From Drosophila pseudoobscura (lineage: Eukaryota; Arthropoda; Insecta; Diptera; Drosophilidae): 64,000 bases of DNA. A program made the translations under genes and the position numbers. Location of the stretch: positions 4,402,001 through 4,466,000 of the forward strand of contig NC_046679.1 of assembly GCF_009870125.1 (NCBI RefSeq), read 5' to 3'. Numbering within the stretch: the first letter of the stretch is position 1; each line of letters starts with the position of its first letter. Of the stretch, positions 35,112 through 44,568 are shown one piece after another. Below the pieces are notes generated by a model that was not told the origin of the DNA, made no database searches, and was given only the letters and a program-made list of their open reading frames with translations.

Positions 35112-35444
35112 ATGTTTAAGCTAATCTGGAGTATTGTGTTTCTGGGGCTGCTGATGGGCCTGACAGCACTCGTATATCCAATAAACTTTTCGGACCGGCT
35201 AAGTAAGTTTAATTTTTGTGCCCTTTTGTTCATTTTACTAGGATATTTCTTGACAGTTAATTGCGTGAAACCTATGGAGTATGGTCACTGCAATGATAAC
35301 CAGTCGTTATGGTATTACGACTCCAAATCGAAGTCCTGCAAACCGTTTACCTACAGCGGCTGCGGTGGAAATAATAATAGATTCTTGCGGAAAAGCGGAT
35401 GCCAGGACTACTGCATGAATCCGGACTACCCCGAGATCGAATAA
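35112..35444 (+). CDS. Secreted Kunitz-domain protein 2 (P1 Asn)
   Basis: Exons 35112-35202 and 35257-35444 give 92 aa, with a signal peptide MFKLIWSIVFLGLLMGLTA and one Kunitz domain of standard cysteine spacing. The P1 position is Asn (GHCNDNQ), which is not a basic residue and argues against trypsin inhibition. It could have a different target or have lost inhibitory function. The 54-bp intron is a multiple of three and contains no stop, so an unspliced transcript would encode a protein with an 18-residue hydrophobic insert. Phase and the perfect GTAAGT and TTGACAG signals favour splicing. This is the most divergent member of the cluster at the N-terminus. Confidence 0.88.
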   Translation: MFKLIWSIVFLGLLMGLTALVYPINFSDRLSKFNFCALLFILLGYFLTVNCVKPMEYGHCNDNQSLWYYDSKSKSCKPFTYSGCGGNNNRFLRKSGCQDYCMNPDYPEIE

Positions 35445-35542
35445 ATTGATGGATGAGGGATAATATTATCAGCCTCAGGTGAAAAAGGATGGAGTTATAA
35501 ATATAATCTTATGTAATATAACTATTTACGAAATACATACAA

Positions 35543-35670
35543 TAACGAAACAAGTGTTTACCGTTTAAGAGAAAACTGAAACAGATTTTCAATTATATAT
35601 GTATTCAAAGTTCTCGGTTTCGCCGCGAACTTTGTATAAAAGGCTGCTGACGATTTGTCCAGCAACCAGT
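35543..35670 (+). promoter_or_regulatory. Kunitz gene 3 promoter
   Basis: AACGAAACAAGTGTTTACC at 35543-35561 (perfect forkhead TGTTTAC), GAAACAGATTTTCAATTA, TATAAA at 35635 and CCAGTT initiator-like with its A at 35668. Confidence 0.7.
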
Positions 35671-35692
35671 TGACAAAATAAACCCTCAAGCG

Positions 35693-36030
35693 ATGGTTAA
35701 ACTAATGCTGAATATTGTGGTTATAGGCCTACTGCTGAGTATGGCATTAGCCTTGAGCACACGCGATGCTGCCGAACGATTGCGTAAGTGCAAGCTGCAA
35801 AAATAAAGGTTTCAATTACCCTACCATAATTCTTTACAGGGAATTGCATGAAGCCCCGTGCGTATGGCTACTGCCGTGGATCGGAGAGCCGATGGTTTTA
35901 CAACTCCACTGACAACAATTGCAATTCGTTCATCTACAGCGGCTGTGGTGGGAATATTAATAGATTCACAAGTCGATCCGAATGCCATGACTATTGCATG
36001 CACCAGGATATACCCTATGATAGAAAATGA
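35693..36030 (+). CDS. Secreted Kunitz-domain serine protease inhibitor 3 (P1 Arg)
   Basis: Exons 35693-35783 and 35840-36030 give 93 aa. Signal peptide MVKLMLNIVVIGLLLSMALA, short linker, then one Kunitz domain with six cysteines in canonical spacing. P1 is Arg (GYCRGSE), predicting trypsin-like targets. The domain core is YSGCGGNINRF. The C-terminal HQDIPYDRK closely matches gene 4 (HKDISYDRK), so these two are the most recent duplicates, supported by similar intergenic sequence. Confidence 0.92.
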
Positions 36031-36205
36031 ACCATTGAGGGATAATAACTATTGAAGAAATCTTTAATTAATCAGTTTTAGAAGCCATCAAGCATTAGTC
36101 TCCACATGGATAGATGGAACACTATGGAGTTTGCAAAAGTATATACCCCTTTAGCCACCTGCTAATAAACAAATTTAATATAAATATTATCGAAATGCAT
36201 ACTAC

Positions 36206-36320
36206 CACGAAACAAGTGTTTGCCTTTAAGCATATTTCCCATTATATATATAGATGTATGTATATTTAAAGTTCTTTCAAAAGTATAAAAGCCTGTTGGC
36301 CATTTGTCGAGCAATCAGTT
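36206..36320 (+). promoter_or_regulatory. Kunitz gene 4 promoter
   Basis: CACGAAACAAGTGTTTGCC at 36206-36224, ATTTCCCATTATAT, TATAAAA at 36284 and initiator TCAGTT with its A at 36317. Confidence 0.75.
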
Positions 36321-36332
36321 GACAAGGTACCG

Positions 36333-36667
36333 ATGGGAAAGCTAATGCTAAATCTTGTGGTTATAAGCCTTCTGCTGTGTCTGGCATCAGCCTTAACCCG
36401 AAAGCAGGTTGCCGAGCGGATGAGTAAGTGCAAATTAAATAAAGGTTTGAATGAACCCAACGATAACTGTTTGCAGATAATTGCATGGAGTTTAGTGCGT
36501 ATGGCGAATGTCAGGGATCACACACCCGATGGTTCTACGATACGATGACCAACAATTGCAAGACTTTCGTCTACAGCGGCTGTGGGGGCAACTTTAATCG
36601 ATTCTCCAGTGCATCCCAATGCTTTAACTATTGCACGCACAAGGATATATCCTATGATAGAAAATGA
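36333..36667 (+). CDS. Secreted Kunitz-domain protein 4 (P1 Gln)
   Basis: Exons 36333-36423 and 36477-36667 give 93 aa with signal peptide MGKLMLNLVVISLLLCLASA. The Kunitz domain has the standard spacing and core YSGCGGNFNRF. P1 is Gln (GECQGSH), a residue that does not fit trypsin and points to altered specificity. The protein is otherwise near-identical in layout to gene 3. Confidence 0.92.
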
Positions 36668-36929
36668 ACTGTTAATACATAGTAGATATTGGATAAACCA
36701 ATTAATTATGATTCGATTTGAATTCTTAGCTATAACAGATGCTACTCTAATGTTTCCAATAAAAATTTAGGTATATATGTAAACCTTAATAATTCGTATG
36801 CATAAAGCTACTTAGCCCCGAGGGGTAGGTGCAAGTAGATGGAAGTTTAGGGAGTTTTCAAAAGTATATATCCCTCTAACCACCTGTTAATAAACTTATT
36901 TAATATACACATATTTGATTATGATGGCC

Positions 36930-37025
36930 TTCAACCGAAACACATTTCCCATTAGATATTCCAAGTGCACTTTTTGGGTGCCTGTGTATAAAAGCCTGTT
37001 GACCGCTTGGCGAGCAATCAGTTAA
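36930..37025 (+). promoter_or_regulatory. Kunitz gene 5 promoter (reduced)
   Basis: Keeps GAAACACATTTCCCATTAG (36937-36955), TATAAAAG at 36987 and initiator TCAGTT with its A at 37020. It lacks the CAAGTGTTTGCC block found in genes 2 to 4. Confidence 0.7.
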
Positions 37026-37044
37026 CAAAATAACCCCTCAAGCG

Positions 37045-37378
37045 ATGGTTAAACTAATCCTGAATATTGTGATTCTAAGCCTGCTGCAATGTCTGGCATT
37101 AGCCCTCAGTCCGCACATCATTTTCTACCGGAATAGTAAGTGAAAACAAAATGAAGATTTAAATCAGACTAAGGTAATTTTGTACAGAGCTTTGCACAGA
37201 GCCTCTCTCGTATGGCAGCTGCCGCAGTATCCAGAAGCGCTGGTATCACGACCCGAGGTCCAAAAGCTGCAAGGTGTTCTACTACAGCGGCTGCGGCGGA
37301 AATTATAATCGATTCATATCCAAAACCGTATGTATGGAGTACTGCTCGAACCCTTCAAGCCCTTACTCTGTGAAGTAA
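37045..37378 (+). CDS. Secreted Kunitz-domain serine protease inhibitor 5 (P1 Arg)
   Basis: Exons 37045-37135 and 37188-37378 give 93 aa. Signal peptide MVKLILNIVILSLLQCLALA, then one Kunitz domain with canonical spacing, P1 Arg (GSCRSIQ) and core YSGCGGNYNRF. The tail NPSSPYSVK differs from the others. A trypsin-like target is predicted. The gene is convergent with mRpL45, 239 bp from its stop. Confidence 0.92.
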
Positions 37379-37616
37379 TCATAACTATTCTATACACTAT
37401 TCAAACTCTTATGCTATATATAACAAACGAAAAAGGTATAGAAACCTAAAAAAATAATCCAAAATGTGAGTCTGCTGGTGAATAAAGAAATAATGAAAAC
37501 AAAGCAAAATTATTTTTAAAAATTAAAGGTTTCTTTAGCCTAGCCTCAGCTCAAGATCATTGTACAACATTAACGTGCGGTCGTCTGAGTCGCCAGGCGA
37601 CCCAGAGAAAATACAA

Positions 37617-38735
37617 TCAAAGGGCCAGAGTTGGCTTTGAGCTGCGCTCAGGTGGAGTGTCCAGCTGCAGTTGCTCCTTTGGCTGCTCGCTGCCTGCCTC
37701 TAGTGGTTTGGGCTCCTCGCCAGCACTCAGCTCTTTCGGGGGCTCTTCCTCCACGTCCTCAATGAGGCGATAGGTTATGGGCGAGGGCTGCTTGGCTGGG
37801 AGCCAGTCGGGAATAATCTTGTCGTGCAACCTCCACTTGCCGTATTCGTTGGAAATGTGCTTCTCAAACACCACGTACTCCAGCACATCCTTCGTGAGGA
37901 TCTCGCTGCCGTGCATCAGGCGACCAAAGCGATCGTAGATGGCCAGCATCTGTTGTGTGTGGAAGCGCACCGTCACCTGGGCAAACTGGTTCTCCTTGGT
38001 GATGACCTCAGTGCACCGAGCATGCACAACACGAGGGGGCTCCAGCGACTGCAGGAATCGCCAGTGTATGGTCTTGTCCTTAACGTTGTGCATCATCTCG
38101 GGATAGCAACGCTCGCTGACATATTCACGTATCTTATACTTTTCCTTGGCCGCCATCAGCGTGTGGGCCGCTACATAGATCTCCTGGGCCTCGGCTCCAA
38201 ACTGGTCGCTGCTGAAGCTCTCGTCGTACGAGCGTATTTTTCGTACGGCTATCAGACTCTTTGATTTCTTTTCCAGGAACTCCAGTTTCTGCTTGGCTCC
38301 GCTGGAGGAAATTATGGATTTCTTGCCATCGCCCTCAGGTGGGACATATGCCTCGAATATGCCGCCAGTACAACTGATGTGAAATGGGCGCTCCATCCAG
38401 GGGCGTGGCGGCAGCACACCACGTTCCTTCATACGGCTCCGCATCTCCTCCTTGCTGATGTCTTCCGGCTTTTCGCGGAAATTAGGCAGTTCAATTTTCA
38501 CAAACTTCTGCCTGCGCAACTTCTTGAACTCCGGTTTCCAGTGCTTGGTCTGTCGATGGCGTACCTGCTGCATCTGGAGCGCCGGTGCCAAAACCCCCAG
38601 GCCACCAGAACTCACAGCCTGGGGCATCACCTGAATGAAAGAGTGGTAAGGATGCAAATGTGACATTATGTACAGCATCTGACTAGTTACCTGCAAGAAT
38701 TTGAGGCACGTTTTTGCCGACACAAGCTTTTCCAT
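37617..38735 (-). CDS. mRpL45: Mitochondrial ribosomal protein L45
   Basis: mL45 is a Tim44-like protein of the mitochondrial large subunit near the peptide exit tunnel, which anchors the ribosome to the inner membrane. Exons 38735-38691 and 38630-37617 join to 352 aa. The first exon encodes MEKLVSAKTCLKFLQ, the start of a presequence. The 60-bp intron has GTAACT and TTCATTCAG signals and happens to be open and in frame. The N-terminal part is strongly basic (RHRQTKHWKPEFKKLRRQKF), and the Tim44-like domain follows (about residues 140-310) with the blocks YVSERCYPEMM and MHGSEILTKDVLEYVVFE. A Glu/Pro-rich tail ends the protein. It matches fly CG6949. Confidence 0.93.
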   Translation of the reverse strand: MEKLVSAKTCLKFLQVTSQMLYIMSHLHPYHSFIQVMPQAVSSGGLGVLAPALQMQQVRHRQTKHWKPEFKKLRRQKFVKIELPNFREKPEDISKEEMRSRMKERGVLPPRPWMERPFHISCTGGIFEAYVPPEGDGKKSIISSSGAKQKLEFLEKKSKSLIAVRKIRSYDESFSSDQFGAEAQEIYVAAHTLMAAKEKYKIREYVSERCYPEMMHNVKDKTIHWRFLQSLEPPRVVHARCTEVITKENQFAQVTVRFHTQQMLAIYDRFGRLMHGSEILTKDVLEYVVFEKHISNEYGKWRLHDKIIPDWLPAKQPSPITYRLIEDVEEEPPKELSAGEEPKPLEAGSEQPKEQLQLDTPPERSSKPTLAL

Positions 38736-38784
38736 GGTAAATAAAATTTAATTAATTTATTATATAAAAATCGTCCAGCCCTCG

Positions 38785-38834
38785 GAAATATACCAAAATA
38801 TACCGACTCATTTCAAAATATACCGTAAATATAC
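38785..38834 (-). promoter_or_regulatory. mRpL45: mRpL45 promoter: tandem motif-6-like GGTATATTT elements
   Basis: On the minus strand the sequence has GGTATATTTCC, GGTATATTTTG twice and an AGTATATTTA, at 38785-38834, with spacing of 10, 20 and 11 bp. These fit the Drosophila core-promoter motif 6 (KTYRGTATWTTT), typical of TATA-less housekeeping genes, and lie 50 to 100 bp before the ATG. Confidence 0.6.
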
Positions 38835-38988
38835 TGACGAATTTAAGTTGTACTATATATATTCCTTGATTTTGATCTTCCGTGGAATATTCTTAGCTAT
38901 ATAGAATATTTAGCCATGCCCACATAATTTTATCCGATTAATGAATCAATTTTCTACTTGACTGGCACATTAAATACTTGGCTTTGAT
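38833..38988 (-). repeat. Dispersed repeat, copy B (about 155 bp)
   Basis: The reverse complement of this segment matches 11869-12030. It lies directly upstream of the mRpL45 motif-6 elements and between mRpL45 and the LRP5/6 fragment. See copy A for shared blocks. Confidence 0.75.
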
Positions 38989-39179
38989 TGTTTTTGCCTC
39001 AATTTTGGTTTCTCAACAACAATATAGCGTCTCGTATGATGGAAACCCGAGCTTAGCCCACTTAAGCCCCATATATTTAAATAGTTCAACGTGAGGTAAA
39101 TGGCGGAATATATTAACGATTGTAAATCGTAGCAAACGCTTCGAGGCTTCGGCGAGAAGTTCGCCCAGGAAGCTATAAG

Positions 39180-39700
39180 AGGCAACGTTTTAGAACACAG
39201 CTGAATAGAGATAGAGAGCTCCACCTGGGCACGGATAATCTTGTCGGACACCGGCAGCAGCTAATTCGGGCAGTCTGTCGTAGCTGGGAGGGATGCAGGC
39301 CACGTCCTTAGCGAGGCTGCGGCTCTGGCCAGTCTTGATCAAAGTCCCCGGTGCTCCAGTCGCTCCAGTAGTCCTAGCCATCCAGTAGAGGAATATGAGC
39401 TCCCGGTTATGGTTGCAGCTCGGATTCGTCCATCGTGGCGCGGCTTATGGAGTCCGAGGCGACTCTGTTCAAGTACATGCACCCGCGACGCGTCTCGAGG
39501 ACCAGGGAATGCGGCTTCTCCACCGCCTTCCACAAAGCACGACGGCTGCCATCCACGCGGGTGATCTCGATGAGATGAGCCTCCGCATCGGACCGACGCG
39601 AGAACAGGCCCCATTCCCCACGTCTTTCCATCGCACCAGACGCCAGAATCCTGAAGACGCCGGTGTCCAGATGCCGTTTCAGCCGAACAGCTGTTCACCC
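39180..39700 (-). pseudogene. Decayed LRP5/6 (arrow-like) beta-propeller fragment
   Basis: On the minus strand, one frame (39664-39407) reads SDAEAHLIEITRVDGSRRAL then VEKPHSLVLETRRGCMYL and DSISRATMDES. This is the pattern of LDL-receptor class B (YWTD) repeats of LRP5/6: WTDxxxxxIEVTRLDG, KPRALVLxPxxGYMYWT, I-x-RAxMDGS. The next repeat continues in another frame as DYWSDWSTGDFDQ, then shifts again to IKTGQSRSLAKD, which fits YWSDWNTGDIERVxKxTGQNRSL. Stops, frameshifts and loss of the YWTD Trp residues show decay. A complete arrow gene would be over 1600 codons, so this is only a piece. In D. melanogaster arrow is on another chromosome arm. Confidence 0.6.
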
Positions 39701-39988
39701 CCCTATCGACCGTTAGTAATTTAAGACCATTTGTGGTTCATTTTTGCTTTTTATATAATATAATTCCAACTAACTTTCACAACTGATTTTTGTAATGGGG
39801 ACTGCATAGATTCAAAGCTTAAATAAGTAACTTAACGTGATTGAACATAACATCTAGTTATGTAGAAATTCCTCCTTCTGAAAGGGATTATTTAGATTAC
39901 AGAACAAAATAGGCTTCTAGTGTATACGAACCTTAAGCTCCTTAAACTTCTTTAAACGACCATCTTGTTGCTCCCTGCAAAAAGGCTG

Positions 39989-42900
39989 TTATGAATAAAC
40001 TTTTCTATTTGTTGGAGATACATACTTGGGAGAAAAGTCCCCTCCAGAGCACATGCGACCTTTGGGAGGAGAAAAGACTTTTGGCAAATTCTTCAGCTGC
40101 TTCAGACACACCTTGGCGTTTTCAATGTCGCTCTCCAAGCGCATCACTAAAAGTACAAGGCGATGATGATTCGATCCAAGTCGATTTGATCTGATTTAAC
40201 GCTTGGACTTACCCTTTTTCAATAGTTTACCCTCTTTGGGAGCGCAGAAGCACTTCGACTGCGGTGGTGGGTTGGGGGTGCATACCTTTCGCTCGGGGCA
40301 TTCATTTGCAGTCACCTCGCGAAGCAGGGTGTTGAACAGGCAGCCCGGTAGAATATACTCGGCCGCAGCATAGATTCGCTTATGGATGTAGGCCAGCTCG
40401 GCAAAGCTCAGTGAGGTCAGTCCACGATGATAGAGCTTGTGGCAGATGGCGTAGAAGCGACTGTTGGGTATGTTGCACTTACAAAAGCAAAAACCGCACT
40501 CTTCGACGAACATGTCGAGGATTTTACGCAGCTCTACTTCCAACCCACAGCCGTCGATCTCGCCAGCTGACAAAGTTTTAACCGTGTTCCGCACAAAATC
40601 GTCGAATTGTTCTTCTGCTCCCTCTATGTCGGATCCTTTATAGCCCTTTTTCTGGCCCTTTCCTGCGGGTCGTCCCTTATTGCCAGTATCTTTTCCGGCA
40701 TTACGACCGCCACCGGGCTTGGATGCTGCTCCCGATCCCGCTCCCGATCCCGGTCCCGACTTTCCACTTTTTTCTGTGTCCGAGACGACAGCCTCCTTTA
40801 CGACTTTTCCTTTCCCACCGGCTGCTCCAATCGCCTTCTTATCGTCAACTCCGGCTTTTCCTTTCTCTTTTTCACCGGCACCTCCGTCTTTTCCTGCCCC
40901 CTTTCCATCGTCTTTTTCGGCTATTCCTTGCCCCTTTCCATCGTCTTGTCCGGCTTTTCCCTTCTCTTTTCCATCGGCTTCTTGTGCTGTTTTCAGCCCC
41001 TCCTTATCGTCTTCACCGGTCTTTCCTTTTCCCTTTTCATCGGCTGCTCCGGCTTTTTTCGGTCCCTCCGTATCGTCTGCACCGGCTTTTCCTTTTCCCT
41101 TTTCATCGGCAGCTCCGGCTTTCTTCAGCTCCTTCTCATCGTCTTCTCCGGCTTTTACTTTCCCTTTTCCACTGTCTTCTTCGACTTTTCTTTTCCCTTT
41201 TCCACTGTCTTCGACGTCTTTTCCGGTTATATCTTTTCCTTTTCCACCAGCTTCTCCGTCTTCTACAAGTTTTCCTTGACCTGTACCTTTCTCTTTGTCT
41301 TCTCCGGGCTTTCCATCCAATTGTGCGCCGTCAGGTGTCTTGGCCTCCTTTGCTGCATCTTTGCTTTCATCTTTTCTCTCGATGGCATTCGGATCTCCAC
41401 CCAGTTTTTTGAGGGCCACGTCCAGAGCTTTGTTTCTCTCCTCGAGCTCTTGAGCCCTCTTCTTGCAGTCCTCGAGCTGCTTGCTTAGATCATCGAAGAG
41501 CTTCTGGGCCTCGCTGTCTTTGAGCTGGCTCACTTGATTCTTGAGCATTTCGTTTTCCTCGGCCACATCTCCGATGTCCTTAATGAGGCCAATGCTCTCG
41601 CCGAAGCTCTCCTCCATGACTTTAGTTTCATTGTCGAGTTGTTTGATCTGCTTGTCCAATTCCTTTAGTTTCCTTCTGTCCTCTTCGGCGGCCTCACAGA
41701 GGCACTCGTTCTCATCGATCAGCTCCTCTAATTGGCCGTCCTTATTCTTCAGCAAGTTCCTGAGGCGATTCAACTCGCGGGTGCAGTCTTCCAGCGTATT
41801 GATTTGGGTGCCACCAGGATAGTTGGCTTGGTTCATTTCTTGGAAGCTGTTCCCTTGCTTCGACATCTCGCCCATGATGTGGTCCAGAGTGGCTTCCGTG
41901 TAGACGGCCAGATCAGCGTCCATATCGCCACCGCCACCGCAGGGGGCTGTCGCCTTCTCTGGAAGTGGCTGACATTCGGCCCGCTGGTCACCGTACTTCT
42001 GATTCAGCTCACAGACGACGTTCTGCAGGTGGGTTAGTTTAGGAATAAAACAAACTCAAAGCAACGGAGAGGAAAATCATTGGAAGCAGCTATGGATCTG
42101 TCAATGGATCTGTGGATCTATGGATCTATGGATCTATGGAGACTGCTTTTGAGATATGGGGAGAATGGAAACGGAAGAGAAGCTCCAGCGACCTTCCTCT
42201 CACGTTGCGCGCTCTTTTGGATGGTCTTTTGGATAAACCGGAATACACATTTAATTTGATAAAGCTACAAATCAGATTTCGATCTTAGGTGGCTAGGAAT
42301 TTGGTCAGTGGAATTCTCGGACTGGGCTATTGTTGGCGCGTGCGGCTCCTAACATGGACAATCTCTATTATCCCCATTCTCACTATCTTTGCTGTCTTCC
42401 GGCAGTTTGTCAAGATAGCGATAGCCGCCATTCCTAAAGAGCTTGGCCTTGGTCTAGAGAACGAGCAAAATCAGATCCATTTAGCCTGGCTTCCAATGAC
42501 CCCTGATCCGATCACGCTCTGTACTTACCATCAGCTGCTCGTACTGGATGCCGTAGGCGCTCAGGGCAGCGTCCCGCTTGCGCAGCTCGTTGCGCAGCAC
42601 ATCGATCTCCATCGCGTTGCAGTCGGCCTTCTGGACGGTGGTCTGGACGACGGCCAGTTGCTTCTTCATCTCGTTGCAGCGGCACTAGAAGAGCGGAAGG
42701 TGGTTGTGAGACGAGAGGCCGAAGGTTGTCCGAATTCGCGTAGTACTCACCAGGAGCATCTCCTCGATTCCTTTGGCCTTGTCCACCTCGCCCTCGTAGA
42801 AGTTCTGCATGTCTTCCATCTCCTGCTGGATGTCGTTGATATATTGATTTTGCTGTTTAAGATTATCCTCGAGGTCGCCATTAACATGATGGGCTGTCTC

Positions 42901-44265
42901 GGCCTGGTCCTTCAGTTTGTTGACCGTCTCGTTGAGCATCGCCAGGGCCTTGACCTTCTTGCGCAGGGCATCTCGCTCCGCCAAGATCTTCTGAATGTTG
43001 CCGACGTCCTTTTCGGGCGAGAACGAATACTTGCTACCAGACTGGTGGCCGGCAGCCTTCATGTACTCGTCCTCGGCCTGGCGCAGCAGGACCAGTTCCT
43101 TGCCCAAATTTTCAATCTTGTTCTGCAGATAGGGTATGTCGGTGCTCTTCTCGGGCTCGATCTGGACGCTCTCCAAGTTGCAGCGCTTCGACTGCTTGTC
43201 GATGAGGCGCTTGAGGTTGGCATTTTCGGCCTCGAGGATATCGTGGGCCTTGTTCATGTCGTCAATGGCCCTCATCAAATCATTCAGCTCCTGCTCATCC
43301 TTGGCATCGATCTTGTTAGCGTCGACCAGCTCCTTCACCTTCCTCTTCAGGGCCTTGCTTTTATCTGGATCGTAGCGCTGGCCCATAATACGCTTGATTT
43401 CGGCCGACTCCTCCTTGGCCGTCTTAAGTTGCTCGTTTGAGCTGGCCAGCTTTTCCTTCAGAATGTTGTTTTTGATCATCAGACTCTCCATGCGACTCAG
43501 CGTGTTACCGGCTGCATTGATTAGGCTGTCGCCTACCACCAGATTGCTGCCGTACTCATCCGTGGGTGCACTTCGCTGTACCAAGGGTCCGCTACTGCTG
43601 CTTCCGGGACCGCCAGTATTGGCTCCGGATCCACCGGATCCTCCAGATCCTCCAGGTCCTCCAGATCCTCCAGGTCCTCCCGATCCTACAGATCCTCCGG
43701 TCCCATTGCCCCGTTGTGCTCCAGCATTGCTTCCACGTCCACCAGAGCCAGCGCCAGCGCTGCTTCCGCGTCCACCAGGGCCAGAACCAGGGCCAGAACC
43801 AGCACCAGAGCCAGTGCCAGAGCCAGCTGGCTGTAGCTCATCATTGCTTCCGCGTCTGCTAGCGTTGCTTGAGGGAGCGCCGGTATGGACACCGGATCCT
43901 CCAGATCCCCCGACTCCATCGCCTCTTTGTGCGCCAGCGTCGCTTACGCGTCCGGATCCGCGTGCACCAGGGGCAGCCGCAACTTGCTGACCAGCTTTGC
44001 TACTTCCATCCTTACCGCCAGACGGCCCCTTGCCCTGCGAATCATCGCCACGACTAGCACCAGCACCACCAACACCACCAGGTGCGTTGCAGGCCACCAG
44101 CTCAGCCACGAAGCGAGACTTCTGGTTTTCGTTTGCCGACCAGGACCGATCATCGATCGTTGATGGATAGCTCTTCAGTTTAACACACGTCTGACACTCA
44201 CGGTTCGGGGTCGTGGTGTTCTTAAAGGGCACATGGAAGAACTCCTTTTGTGTGGAGAAGGCCAT
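39989..44265 (-). CDS. Unrecognised 1212-aa coiled-coil protein with Gly-rich and Lys/Gly/Asp-rich repeats
   Basis: Exons 44265-42751, 42684-42529, 42022-40213 and 40146-39989 join in phase to 1212 aa. The N-terminus (MAFSTQKEFFHVPFKN) is followed by a Gly/Ser-rich region (about residues 60-240) with imperfect GGPGGSGGSGG repeats. A coiled coil follows (about 260-600) with many Leu/Lys/Glu heptads, and a second spans about 600-740. Then comes about 200 residues of K-G-K-A-G-x-D-D type repeats in units of about 18, with alternating acidic and basic residues. The C-terminus is Cys-rich, CGFCFCKC and CFCAPKE, and holds a helical stretch SFAELAYIHKRIYAAAEYIL. I do not recognise a family. Structure suggests a filament or axoneme-associated protein, possibly testis-expressed, but this is a guess from composition. 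Confidence 0.72.
42104..42141 (-). repeat. GGATCTAT octamer microsatellite in an intron
   Basis: Intron between exons 2 and 3 contains repeats of CTATGGAT / GGATCTAT in tandem. No other structure was seen in this intron. Confidence 0.7.
43600..43860 (-). repeat. Gly/Ser coding minisatellite
   Basis: Plus-strand units such as GGTCCTCCAGATCCTCC and CCAGAACCAGGGCC recur every 9 or 18 bases. They translate on the minus strand to GGSGGPGG-type and GSGPGSGA-type repeats. Expansion or contraction by slippage is likely, so lengths should vary between species. Confidence 0.75.
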
Positions 44266-44568
44266 GATGTTGTCCTTAGGTCGCAGTCAACACTCAATGT
44301 CTGTTATTTGCCGCGCGAATTCTTATTTATATTGTAAAAAGTTTATTTTCTGAAATAATTTACGATTGTACGTCCGACATTGATGGAATCCCCAAAATTT
44401 CTGTTGCTCAAACGATACAATTTCTACGAACACTACAGACAAGGCTTTGTTCTGGATTGGCAGATCCCAAATCAGCACTAGACAGACATACCGCCAGCTA
44501 TGATCGATATAAAATACAACTAGATAACATTGCCAGGGATTTAGTGGGGAGGGGGAAGGGGAGCCAAA
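44266..44568. other. Gap between unrecognised gene start and EF-G2/RRF2 stop
   Basis: About 300 bp, both flanking genes on the minus strand. It contains the promoter of the downstream gene; an ATCGATAT half-DRE lies near 44505. Nothing else was recognised. Confidence 0.4.

Noticed and set aside
40607-41488. 293-codon and overlapping 229-codon plus-strand ORFs
   Set aside because: Mirror images of the Lys/Gly/Asp repeat on the minus strand; Phe/Leu/Ser-rich low complexity without a start signal or splice logic.
42289-43440. 383-codon plus-strand ORF
   Set aside because: Opposite the coiled-coil exons of the minus-strand gene, and Leu/Val-rich composition is expected of the reverse of a Glu/Lys/Leu coiled coil.
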